Origin: Labilibaculum sp. | Lineage (GTDB): Bacteria; Bacteroidota; Bacteroidia; Bacteroidales; Marinifilaceae | Direction: 5' to 3' | Length of the DNA stretch: 64,000 nt | Assembly (NCBI GenBank): GCA_016342745.1 | Contig: JAEINT010000020.1 | Location: 1-64,000 of the forward strand | Part shown: piece by piece, positions 51,174 to 61,600 of the stretch | Layout: every line of letters starts with the position of its first letter | Numbering within the stretch: the stretch's first letter is position 1 | Notes under the pieces: model-generated | What the model saw: the letters and a program-made list of their open reading frames with translations, nothing else | Database searches by the model: none | What the model was told of the DNA's origin: nothing | Position numbers and translations under genes: made by a program

Positions 51174-54100
51174 ATGAATAAATTATACACATATCTCCTT
51201 TCCTTTCTATTTCTGATACCAACCCTTAGTATTGGACAAATAATTGTAACTGATCCTAGTTTTCCTACTGAAGGAAATCAAGTTACCATCACGTATGATG
51301 CCGCTTTAGGAACTGGCGGACTAAAGGATTATACTGGTGATGTATATGCTCATACTGGTGTAATTACTGACCAAAGTACATCCAATAGTGATTGGAAATA
51401 CGCACCAACCTGGGGCGATAATAATGAAAAATACAAACTCACATCACTTGGCGATAACAAATGGAGCTTATCTATTACTCCTAATATACTCGAATACTAC
51501 GGTGTAACAGCTGGAGAAAAAGTACAAAAACTGGCTTTTGTTTTTAGAAGTGCAGATACCAATATTGAGGGCAAAGGTGACGGAGGCACAGATATTTTTG
51601 TTGACCTAAGTGAAGGAGGCTTAAATGTAGAATTTGCTAGGCCTGCAGAAAATTCTGTTTTTGAAAAAACCGCATCTGCACTTATCACGATCAACTCCGA
51701 ATCAAGTGAATCATTAGAACTTTTTATAGATGATGTTAGCATGAATTCTACTACATCAACACAATTAAATTTTTCTTATACTCCTAATGCGGCTGGCTCT
51801 CATCAACTAATTGCAGTTGCTAGTGCAGGATCAGAAGAAGTAAGAGATACGGTTAACATACTCTTCCGTGAAGAGACGCCGATTGAAACGAAACCATCAG
51901 GTCTTGTAGATGGTATAAACTACATCTCCAACACTTCTGTTAGCCTACAACTTTATGCTCCTAATAAAGAGTATGTCTTTGCAATAGGGGATTTTAACAA
52001 TTGGGAATTCAGTAATAATTATCAAATGAAAAAAGATGGTGATTATTTTTGGATTACTCTTGAAAATCTAACCGAAGGAAAAGAATATGTATTTCAATAC
52101 GTTATTGATGGAGAAATAAAAATTGCAGATCCATATGCAGACAAACTACTAGATCCCTGGAACGACCAATACATTACAGATTCAACATATCCAAACCTAA
52201 TACCTTATCCTTCCGATAAAACTAGTGAGATAGCTAGTGTTTTCCAGACAGCACAAACTGCTTTTACTTGGAGTGATTCTGAATTTACGGCTCCTGCTAA
52301 AGATGATTTAGTTATATATGAATTGCACGTACGTGATTTTACGGCTGCTGGAGACATCAAAACTGTTCAAGACACATTAGATTACTTAGAAAGATTAGGT
52401 GTTAATGCAATTGAACTAATGCCTTTTAATGAGTTTGAAGGAAATGATTCTTGGGGATATAATCCAGCATTTTATTTTGCTCCAGATAAAGCTTACGGAA
52501 CAAAAGATGATTACAAAGCTTTCATTAACGAATGCCACAACCGAGGAATAGCTGTTTATATGGATATGGTTCTGAATCATACCTATGGCCAATCTCCTTT
52601 TTTGAGAATGTATTTTGATGGTGAAAAGCCAACTGCAGATAATCCTTGGTATAATGTTGATCACAATTTTGAAAATACTGATGCACATTGGGGATATGAT
52701 ATCAATCATGCTAAACAAGCAACAAAAGATTTGGTAGATCGAATCAATACTTATTGGATGAATGAATACCATATTGATGGGTTCCGTTTTGACTTCACAA
52801 AAGGATTTTCAAATAAAGTACACAGCAATGATCCTGATAATAGTGAATACGATCCTTGGGGAGGAAATTATGATGCAGAAAGAATTTCTATTCTGAGACG
52901 AATGGCAACAGCAATTTGGAATGTAAAATCTGATGCTATAGTCATATTTGAACATCTTTCCGAAAATCAGGAAGAAACAGAACTGGCAAATCATGGGATT
53001 TTGCTATGGGGTAATGCCAACCATAATTATAACGAAGCTACAATGGGTTTTAATGAAAATGGCAAATCAGACTTAAGTTGGACCTCATGGAAAGAAAGAG
53101 CATGGAATTCTCCAAATCTAATTAGTTATATGGAAAGTCATGATGAAGAAAGGTTAATGTACAAGAATCTTACGTATGGTAAATCTTCTGGAGATTATGA
53201 TGTAACTGAATTGAATACGGCACTTTCAAGAATAGAAACTGCTGCTGCATTTTTCTTCACCATACCAGGACCTAAAATGGTTTGGCAATTTGGAGAACTA
53301 GGATATGATGTGTCTATAGATGAAAATGGCCGTGTTGGGAAAAAACCAATCCTTTGGGAATATCAAGATGTTGCGGAAAGAAAGAAATTATTCCAAATTT
53401 ATTCTGCTCTTATTGATCTAAAAAAGAAAGAAGAAGCATTTAAATCGGACGATTTTACGCTAATAACAAATACTGCATTAAAGAGAATTGAGATCAACCA
53501 TTCAGATATGGATGTTCGAGTTATTGGAAACTTTGATGTTGTTGCAGGTACAATTACACCTAACTTTAGTAAAACTGGTGACTGGTATGATTATTTCTCT
53601 GGAGAAACACTAACTGTTTCCGATAAGGTAATGAATATTTCATTAGATCCTGGAGAATACCATATCTACACAACAAAACAATTAACAACACCAAATATAA
53701 TTAGTGCTCCAATAGCTAGTAACATTTCACTATCAGGTATTTTTAGTGAAGATGAAACCTTAACGGCAAGCTATGATTACTCAGATGTGAATGATGATTT
53801 AGAAGGAAGCTCATTATACCAATGGTACCGTGCTGATGCTACGAATGGCTCAAATGAAACGGCAATTTCAGGTGCTACAAGCTTAAGCTATACGCTTGGC
53901 AGCAATGATCGAAACAAATTCATTCGCTTCTCAGTTACTCCTATTGCACAAAGTGGTGATCTTCTTCAAGGTAACAAAACATATAGTCCATATTCTGATG
54001 AAATTGCTGTATCAACAGGAATAAATGACATTCTGAACAAAGAGCTTCGATTGTATCCGAATCCTGTTCATGATATTCTTCATTTAGAGAATTTAAAGCA

Positions 54101-54269
54101 AGTAGAAAAAATTCAATTGTTCAATTTATCAGGCAAGGCAATTCTGGTTTTAGATTCACCTAATCAAAGTGCCGAACTTAATTGCAATGGCCTAACAAAA
54201 GGAATCTATTTACTTGTTTTTAAATTGGAAGATGGTTCAAAACTAAGCAAGAAAATAGTTAAGCAATAG
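51174..54269 (+). CDS. Multidomain GH13 alpha-amylase secreted by the type IX system
   Basis: A 1031-residue exported amylase. After a signal peptide (ending LSIGQ) come a SusE/F-like beta domain (about 20-145, LKDYTGDVYAHTGVI), an Ig-like domain (about 150-235), a CBM48-type N-domain (about 245-340, FAIGDFNNWEFSNNYQMKK) and the GH13 barrel. Catalytic residues are Asp in GFRFDFTKG (near 537), Glu in VIFEHLSEN (near 590) and Asp in ESHDEER (near 653). After another Ig-like domain the protein ends in a T9SS type A sorting domain (LRLYPNPVHDILHLENL to KIVKQ). It should be released or anchored at the cell surface to open starch granules for the Sus proteins. Confidence 0.92.
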   Translation: MNKLYTYLLSFLFLIPTLSIGQIIVTDPSFPTEGNQVTITYDAALGTGGLKDYTGDVYAHTGVITDQSTSNSDWKYAPTWGDNNEKYKLTSLGDNKWSLSITPNILEYYGVTAGEKVQKLAFVFRSADTNIEGKGDGGTDIFVDLSEGGLNVEFARPAENSVFEKTASALITINSESSESLELFIDDVSMNSTTSTQLNFSYTPNAAGSHQLIAVASAGSEEVRDTVNILFREETPIETKPSGLVDGINYISNTSVSLQLYAPNKEYVFAIGDFNNWEFSNNYQMKKDGDYFWITLENLTEGKEYVFQYVIDGEIKIADPYADKLLDPWNDQYITDSTYPNLIPYPSDKTSEIASVFQTAQTAFTWSDSEFTAPAKDDLVIYELHVRDFTAAGDIKTVQDTLDYLERLGVNAIELMPFNEFEGNDSWGYNPAFYFAPDKAYGTKDDYKAFINECHNRGIAVYMDMVLNHTYGQSPFLRMYFDGEKPTADNPWYNVDHNFENTDAHWGYDINHAKQATKDLVDRINTYWMNEYHIDGFRFDFTKGFSNKVHSNDPDNSEYDPWGGNYDAERISILRRMATAIWNVKSDAIVIFEHLSENQEETELANHGILLWGNANHNYNEATMGFNENGKSDLSWTSWKERAWNSPNLISYMESHDEERLMYKNLTYGKSSGDYDVTELNTALSRIETAAAFFFTIPGPKMVWQFGELGYDVSIDENGRVGKKPILWEYQDVAERKKLFQIYSALIDLKKKEEAFKSDDFTLITNTALKRIEINHSDMDVRVIGNFDVVAGTITPNFSKTGDWYDYFSGETLTVSDKVMNISLDPGEYHIYTTKQLTTPNIISAPIASNISLSGIFSEDETLTASYDYSDVNDDLEGSSLYQWYRADATNGSNETAISGATSLSYTLGSNDRNKFIRFSVTPIAQSGDLLQGNKTYSPYSDEIAVSTGINDILNKELRLYPNPVHDILHLENLKQVEKIQLFNLSGKAILVLDSPNQSAELNCNGLTKGIYLLVFKLEDGSKLSKKIVKQ

Positions 54270-54300
54270 CACGTGTTTTTTTATAGTTAATAGATAAGTT

Positions 54301-54340
54301 AAAATCCCATCGCTTCAAATTGAAGTGATGGGATTTTTTT
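54301..54340. terminator. Bidirectional terminator
   Basis: AAAATCCCATCGCTTCAA pairs with TTGAAGTGATGGGATTTT, followed by Ts. It lies between two convergent genes and overlaps the stop codon of the minus-strand gene. Confidence 0.88.
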
Positions 54341-55802
54341 ATTTTACAATAAGATCTAATCGATACTTAATCTCAGAATCAGTCGGTTTCATAATTAAAG
54401 AATATTTACCTGGAAGTAATGGCTCATCAGGCATTGAGACTTTAAATACAAATGGCGACTCCCCATAAACACCTATCTGTTCTATCACTAACTCATCCTT
54501 GTCGTTAAAAATTTGCAAGACAAGATCTTTATTAAAAAATTGCCTTAAATGAAATTGAACAAAAACATTTTCTGATTCTGAATAGAAATAATCCTGATCT
54601 GCTCCAATAAATTCATCCCTGTCTTGTATATTATTTTCGTTCAAATCAATAAAGCCAGAAAATATAAAAAATCCCTCCTGCCCTTTCTTAAATTCTGGTG
54701 CTAGATTGTCTACATTAACCGATGTACCCATTTTCATTTTCGCTTCACTTGGCTCCTCTTCTTCCGTCACTATTAATTCTATATTTTCATCTACTCCTTC
54801 CGTTGAATCAACCTTAGTTATCGATTCATTCTTAGTCTCTAATTCTGATGTGTCTTTATTTAAGGAATCTACAATTTGTAGTGTAGTCTTATATTGCTTT
54901 ACCCCTTCACCCGTTAAGGAAGCGGTAATAAAATATTCTCCTACAGAAGCATTTGCTAATACTCTTAGAAACTCATTTCCTCGATTCAGTGTATCTTCAT
55001 TCATGGTATAATGCTGCAAACTATCTAATTTTGAGATTTTCATACTCAACAAATCGTAGTCCGAATTCCATACCTGAAAAACAACTGGTACTGGATTCAA
55101 TGGTAAATTTAAACCCAACTCAAAATCCACTTCTCCAACATTGTAAATATTTTTATTCAATGCAAGAACTTCGGAACTATCCAATTTCATATCACCATCT
55201 TCATCAATCCATTGCTTGAATAAGTACATATTTTCTGGCAACAGTTTTTTTCGAATATTAGCATATGTATTCCCGTTTGGTTCCTTTAAAGTGAACCTTA
55301 TTTGATAGGTAGTATCCGATTCTTCCGGATTAATGGTGAAAATGTATTCACCTACCGGTAAATAACCATCAAATCCAGAATAAGTAAATATTGGTATCGA
55401 AGTATATTGTTTTTTTACGGTTCGTATAAGATTACCACTGGTATCCCATATTCTTAATTTTAAATTAGATCCATCCTTTAAATTCGGGTCGTATAAAGAC
55501 GCACTTATTGGCTCTCCTTTCGAAAAGGATTCCTTACCTAAACCAAAAAATTCGTTGCGCTCTACCAAATTGTTTTCGTTTAAATCGACCCACTTATTGT
55601 AGGCGAATAAACCAATGGGGATTTCATTTTTCTCTAATTTCTTTTGCTGGCCAAATTCTTGAATGTTAACTGATGAATCTACTACTTCAAAAAGTTGGTC
55701 TGGAGGTTGTTCTTGACTTTTACTAAAAAAAACACTAAAACAAATAATGGTAAGTGACAACAAACACCTACCGGTTACGCGGATGTATTTTTGCAATGCC
55801 AT
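54339..55802 (-). CDS. Secreted protein with three EF-hand-like loops, unknown function
   Basis: A 487-residue exported protein that I cannot assign. A signal peptide ends at FFSKSQ. The mature protein has three similar beta-rich units, each opened by a 12-residue EF-hand-type loop: DLNENNLVERNE (73-84), DEDGDMKLDSSE (near 199) and DLNENNIQDRDE (near 386). Each loop is preceded by an aromatic-Lys-Trp or Phe-Ile (AYNKWV, LFKQWI, FSGFI) and followed by a beta-sandwich with a P-V-G-E-Y/LPGKY ending. An acidic Ser/Thr-rich linker lies between units two and three. Calcium binding is likely. It is convergent with the amylase gene and probably not part of its operon. Confidence 0.6.
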   Translation of the reverse strand: MALQKYIRVTGRCLLSLTIICFSVFFSKSQEQPPDQLFEVVDSSVNIQEFGQQKKLEKNEIPIGLFAYNKWVDLNENNLVERNEFFGLGKESFSKGEPISASLYDPNLKDGSNLKLRIWDTSGNLIRTVKKQYTSIPIFTYSGFDGYLPVGEYIFTINPEESDTTYQIRFTLKEPNGNTYANIRKKLLPENMYLFKQWIDEDGDMKLDSSEVLALNKNIYNVGEVDFELGLNLPLNPVPVVFQVWNSDYDLLSMKISKLDSLQHYTMNEDTLNRGNEFLRVLANASVGEYFITASLTGEGVKQYKTTLQIVDSLNKDTSELETKNESITKVDSTEGVDENIELIVTEEEEPSEAKMKMGTSVNVDNLAPEFKKGQEGFFIFSGFIDLNENNIQDRDEFIGADQDYFYSESENVFVQFHLRQFFNKDLVLQIFNDKDELVIEQIGVYGESPFVFKVSMPDEPLLPGKYSLIMKPTDSEIKYRLDLIVK

Positions 55803-56021
55803 GGCTGAAGGTTTAAAAGCTGAATAATAACGATCTCTGTCTATTCAAATACGATCTCAATAGGCAATATGTTTTATTATCAAGCTGATAGTTTGATGAA
55901 TTGCAGACAAAAAATCGTTAAAAAATCTTAATGGATATTAAGAAATGATATCTGTGGTGATAATTATCAATTTACAATTGACTTTTATTCGTTCGATTCT
56001 AGTATGTCCTAGAACCTCTTT

Positions 56022-58466
56022 CTACTTTTTGTTTATTGGATGTGTGAAATAAAAGGTAGTTCCCTCACCTACTTGAGATTCTAACCAGATTTTCCCGCCC
56101 AATAATTCAGTTAAACTCTTTGAGATTGACAAACCAATTCCTACTCCATTATAGGTTCTAGAAAGGCTCTCGTTAGCCTGTCTAAACATACCGAATATAT
56201 TATCTTTCATTTCATCAGGAATACCAACCCCAGTATCTTTCACATAAAACTTAAGAGGAAGATTTGATTCCAAATCATGCTCGTATAAACCAAATTCAAT
56301 TGAACCCTTATCAGTAAATTTTAAGGCATTCTTTAACAGATTTAAAAATATCTGCTTAAATCGGTTTGGATCGGTACTAAAAACAAGATTTTGATGGATT
56401 TTAGGCAAAACTAAATTTAAATCAATGTGCTGCTTGTTTAATACTTGCTGCTCCATTCTAATTACCACATTTATTTCTTGAAGAATTTGTTCCAATCGAT
56501 ATTTTTGATGTGTAATTTTAACTGCTCCAGATTGAATTAAACTGATATCAAAAAGATCTTCTACAATGTTTAAGAGGTTTTGTCCACTTTGGTTTATCAA
56601 TTTGCAATAATCTATTGCAAGATTTATCGGTGTTTCGTCATCCACCAATTCTGAAAAACCAATAACTGCATTTAATGGAGTACGCAACTCGTGGGACATT
56701 GTAGCCAAAAACACAGATTTTAAACGATCCGATTCTGTGGCATTTTTTAATGCCTTATGCAATTCCTGCTCTGTTCTTTTTTTCTCTATAGATATGCTGA
56801 TTTGGTGCGAAACCAACTCCAACATTTCTTTATCTTTTTCATTTACAATATTCTCATCAATATAACTTTGAATAACCAAAACACCAATCACCTTTTCTTT
56901 TCCTTTCAATGGCATTCCCAACCAAATTTTAGATGGTTCTCCTTTTAATTCAACCTCTCCACGCGATTCCATTTCATCTAGATCTTTTGCCGTGGCAAGT
57001 AAAGGTTTTCCATTTTCAACAACCCAACCGGAAATTGTTTTTCCTTTTGGAAAAGTATCAAAAGAATCAAATTCATCATCATGAAATGGCATACTAAACA
57101 TTTGATTGTCTTCATCATAAAGAGCCACAAAGAAATTAGTTGTATCAATTAAGGTAGATAATTGCTGTCGAATAAATTGTATAAATTCAAATAAGGTATT
57201 TTCAGAAAATACTGCATTAGAAATATTTAATATGATTTGCTGTATTTGTTCTTGTCTTTTCCGTTCCGTAATATCTTCTTTAACCGCAATAAAGTTTGTT
57301 ATTTCACCTCTATTATTTTTCAATGCAGAAATGTTTGCAAACTCCCAAAATAACTCACCCGTCTTTTTCTTATTTTGAAACTCACCTCTCCACTCATTAC
57401 CTGCCTTAATTTCTTTCCATAAACTTTTGTAGGTATTGGAATGATTGAGTCCAGAACTTAAGATCCGCGGGTTTTCACCTTTCACTTCTTCCAAGGAATA
57501 ACCAGTTAATTCTTCAAATTTCGGATTTACATATTCGATATCTCCATTAAAATCAGTAATAACAACTGATGTTGGACTTTGTATTACCGATTGCGATAAT
57601 TTACGAAATTCATTTTCAACTCGAATTTGATTACTAACATCACGAATGGACAGTAAACACACCACTTTTCCTTTAAAAATGGAATTTTTAATATGAACTA
57701 CAACATCTATTTTTAAACTATTTTTAGTAATTCCATTGGCTTTAATTTTATGTCTAAACTTCTTGGATTCATCAGTGTAAGGCTTAACCCAATACTCCCT
57801 TCCTATAAAATTAAAAATAGACATACCAGACAGTTCCAACTCAGAATACCCAGTTATTATTTCAGCACGCTTATTTACTTCAACTATTTTATCACCTTCA
57901 ACAATAAAAACAGCCTCATTACTAGCGCTAGCTAGTGTTTTATATTTGTTTTCGCTTTCTTCTAATTTTCTGGTTATTCGATAACGATCCAACACAATAC
58001 CAGTTAAACTAGCTAGTTCTTTTACAAGTGTAATGTCAGTAGAACTTGGAGAATGCACCACCTTATGATAAATAGCAAAAGTACCTAGTATTTTTCCAGA
58101 AGGATCCTTAATTGGTTCCGACCAACATGAAGCCAAGCCTGCTTTTTTGGCCAATTCTTTAATATCTTTCCAATATGAATGAGTACTTATATCTTCAATA
58201 ATTACACTCTCTCCTGTATATGCAGCAGTTCCACAGGATCCTTTTTCTGGACCAATAGGAAAATTGTCTATGGCTTTATTATAAAAATCAGGTAAATCAG
58301 GGGCAGCTCCTAAAAGCAGATGCTTTCCTTCCCCATCAACAATTAAAATAGAACATATCGATCCAGGAGCAATAAGCTGAGCTTTCTTAACAATCTCATT
58401 TAGAATGAATTCTTCGGATTCTCCTTTATACAACAAATCTAATATATTCGATCTTAATACTTTCAT
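56022..58466 (-). CDS. GAF-PAS-PAS-GAF sensor histidine kinase
   Basis: An 814-residue soluble sensor kinase. Domain order: GAF (about 15-160, PEKGSCGTAAYTGESVII), PAS (about 175-290, ITGYSELELSGMS), PAS-PAC (about 298-420, VNPKFEELTGYSLEEVKGENP to VKEDITERKRQ), GAF (about 425-565, GKTISGWVVENGKPLL), HisKA with phospho-His in TMSHELRTPLNAVIGFSEL (near 587) and HATPase (FKQIFLNLLKNALKFT; VGIPDEMKDN; GVGIGLSISKSL). There are no transmembrane segments and no receiver domain; the partner regulator is not encoded nearby. The cytosolic signal is unknown. Confidence 0.92.
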   Translation of the reverse strand: MKVLRSNILDLLYKGESEEFILNEIVKKAQLIAPGSICSILIVDGEGKHLLLGAAPDLPDFYNKAIDNFPIGPEKGSCGTAAYTGESVIIEDISTHSYWKDIKELAKKAGLASCWSEPIKDPSGKILGTFAIYHKVVHSPSSTDITLVKELASLTGIVLDRYRITRKLEESENKYKTLASASNEAVFIVEGDKIVEVNKRAEIITGYSELELSGMSIFNFIGREYWVKPYTDESKKFRHKIKANGITKNSLKIDVVVHIKNSIFKGKVVCLLSIRDVSNQIRVENEFRKLSQSVIQSPTSVVITDFNGDIEYVNPKFEELTGYSLEEVKGENPRILSSGLNHSNTYKSLWKEIKAGNEWRGEFQNKKKTGELFWEFANISALKNNRGEITNFIAVKEDITERKRQEQIQQIILNISNAVFSENTLFEFIQFIRQQLSTLIDTTNFFVALYDEDNQMFSMPFHDDEFDSFDTFPKGKTISGWVVENGKPLLATAKDLDEMESRGEVELKGEPSKIWLGMPLKGKEKVIGVLVIQSYIDENIVNEKDKEMLELVSHQISISIEKKRTEQELHKALKNATESDRLKSVFLATMSHELRTPLNAVIGFSELVDDETPINLAIDYCKLINQSGQNLLNIVEDLFDISLIQSGAVKITHQKYRLEQILQEINVVIRMEQQVLNKQHIDLNLVLPKIHQNLVFSTDPNRFKQIFLNLLKNALKFTDKGSIEFGLYEHDLESNLPLKFYVKDTGVGIPDEMKDNIFGMFRQANESLSRTYNGVGIGLSISKSLTELLGGKIWLESQVGEGTTFYFTHPINKK

Positions 58467-58576
58467 ATCCCTAAAATATCATATTTTTCGATTCGTAAAA
58501 CATGAAACGCAGAATAGTTTTTAATTTACATTTTTTTTAAATTAAATCTTGACACTTTTCAGTAGATCAATAAGTC

Positions 58577-58611
58577 AAAAAAAAGTGCCACTCCGAAGAG
58601 CAGCACTTTTT
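58577..58611 (-). terminator. Rho-independent terminator of the tandem carboxyltransferase gene
   Basis: On the minus strand, AAAGTGCTGCTC-TTCG-GAGTGGCACTTT followed by a run of T, with a UUCG-type tetraloop. Confidence 0.88.
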
Positions 58612-58637
58612 AAGGTTGCGTATATAAAGAGAAAACT

Positions 58638-61600
58638 TTATCCTACTAATCTGCTTTTAGGCTTTTGAGCCGTTAGCATTTCTTTTGTTTTGATATCTAG
58701 CTTAGAATCTTTCTGCTCTGGTTGAGTAATTTCTCCTGTTGCCTGAGTAGAGTCTCCTCCCATGCTATATAATCCTCTCAGCATTATTGCTTCCTTCTCT
58801 TCAGCAGGAATAGCTTTGTAAGCTGCTTTTTTCTCGTCTTCGATTCTTCGCTTTTCAGCTTCTTCTGCTTCAACAACTGCATAGTAAGCATCAGCTTTAC
58901 GATTCTTTAAGAATGGACCTGCAACAGTTGGGAACAATTCCAACAATAACATTTCTTTCTCGTTTTCAGCAAGCTTAACGCCACCAAACTCTTCCAATAC
59001 TGGATTCTCTGGTGATTTGTAATTGCTTACATCGAAAGCTGTAGCATCGCGCTGACCACAAATCTTTTGACGGTACTCTGGATCGATATCGATTGGTGTT
59101 TCACCATACTCCCCTTTTACAAGGTTAAAGAATTGGTTATTCACGTTTGTATATGGTGCTTTACCACTATTCACATCCAACACATAGTTTACTGCTTGCA
59201 CCCCAATAATTTGAGATGATGGCGTAACCAATGGAGGACAACCTGCAGCAACACGTACTTCTGGAACTTTCAATAGTACAGTTGGTAACAAATCTTCTAA
59301 ACCTAAGCCTTTTAACTGAGCCAACATATTGGTATACATACCACCTGGTATCTCCGCAGCTTTAACTTCTTCGTTTGGTGCAGGGAAGTTGAAGAATTTA
59401 TCGATAGCGTTACAAACGTCTAACAATTCAGCTTCCTTATCCGCTTTCGCTAACTCAATAGCTTTGTCGAATAATGCATCAATATCCTTAGGAAGATAAT
59501 CAGCAGTTATATCAAATTCTAATGGGAACATTTTGTATGAATCGAATTCTGCAATTCGCTCACGGATTCCTTTTAGTTCAGCATTAATTTTAACAACAGC
59601 ATCTAAATTTACGCCAGTGTCTAAACCTAACTTATCAGCAAAAATCTGAATGATTTCAAAGGCTGGAGCAGCTGGTCCACCTGCAAAATTCAAGATGTTT
59701 GTATCTACAATATCAACACCATTAACAATTGCCATTAAAACAGCACCTAATCCGTAACCTGGAGTACAGTGTGTGTGGAAATCGATAGGCACATTCAATT
59801 CTTGCTTCATGCGGCGAATGATGTTACCCGATAATGATGGAGGAATTAATCCAGCCATATCCTTTACGGTAATCATATCAGCACCCAAAGCTTCCATTTG
59901 TTTCGCTTTGTTCAAGAAATAATCTACATCGAAAATTTTCTTAGGCAATCTCTTTCCGGATAGCAATGCTTTCCATCTTTGCTTTTTGCTGAACTTTGGA
60001 TCAACAGTATAACAAACAGCACAATCGGCAATACCGCCTGCCTCTTTCATATACTTAATTGTTGTTTCCATGTTCTTCACATCATTCAGGCAATCGAAGA
60101 TACGCATGATACCCAAACCGGATTTCACAGCATTTCTGTTGAATCCTTCGATTACTGATTCTGGATATGGAGAATAGCCAAACAAGTTTCTACCACGAGA
60201 TAGGGCGGTTAGATGAGAAACATCACCAATCACTTCTTTGATTGACTCCAAACGGTGCCATGGATCCTCGTTCAAGTAACGCATTACTGAATCTGGAATT
60301 GCACCACCCCATACTTCCATAGCATAGAAATTAGCATCCTTGTACAAAGGAAGAACTGATTCAATCTCAGCTTGAGGTACACGAGTAGCAAATAAGGATT
60401 GCTGACCATCACGAAGGGTAAGGTCACGAATCTTTAATTTACCTGTACGTTTAATTGCAGCTCTTTCTTTAGCAATTTTCTTGCGATTTGCTTCTCTTTG
60501 AGCTTCGAATTCAACTTTACGCTTTCCTTCTAAGTAACCTTTAGCTACCAATGGGAAAAGCTCTAACAACATGAATTCTTTATTATCAACAGCCAATTTT
60601 ACGTTTCCGAACTGTGGCAATGTTGGGTTTTCAGGAGATACATAAGCATCTACATCATATTCTACTTTCTCAGCTTTACCTGTAATTTTTTCACGGAATT
60701 CTGGAGCAATATCAATTGGTGTTGTTCCATACTCACCTTTTACAAGATTAAAGAACTGATTCGATACGTTAGTATAGAATGGACGTCCTGAATTCTCATC
60801 AATTACACAATTTACAGCCTGTACACCAACAATTTGAGAAGAAGGGGTAACCAATGGCGGACAGCCAGCATCCAAACGTACCACTGGTACCACCTCTAAT
60901 ACTCTCTCGAGCAGGGTTTCCAAACCTAAAGCTTTCAACTGGTTAAGCATGTTTGTATACATACCTCCAGGGATTTCCGCGTTCTTAACCATCTCGTTAG
61001 GAGCTGGGAAATTAAAATATTCTTCAATAGCATGACAAGCTTTCAACAATTCTTCTTCATTGTCTGCGTTTGCCTGCTTGATTGCCACATCGAATAATTG
61101 ATCGATGTTTGCTGGCAATTTATCTTTTGTAATATCAAATTCGATTGGGAATTGCTTGTAGCTATCAACATCAGCTAAAGCATTCGCGCGAATCTCCTTC
61201 AAAATCTTATTAATTTTCACAACTGTCTTCGCATCACCATCTAATTCGATGCCTAATTTCTGACAGAAAATATAGATTAATTCATAAGCTGGTGCTGCAG
61301 AACCTCCTGCAAAGTTCATGATGTTTGTATCGATGATATCAACACCATTTATAATTGCAGTAAGAGCAGAAGCCAAACCATATCCAGGAGTAGAATGTGA
61401 ATGGAAATCTACAGGAATGCTTAATTCTTCTTTGAATCGACGGATAATCTTACCTGCTAATGAAGGTGAAGCCAATCCAGCCATATCTTTAAGTGAAATC
61501 ATATCAGCTCCCAAAGCTTCAAGCTTCTTTGCCATGTCCACAAAATAATCAATATCAAAAATCTGATCAGGAAGATTCTTAACTGTTAATCTTTCAAGAT

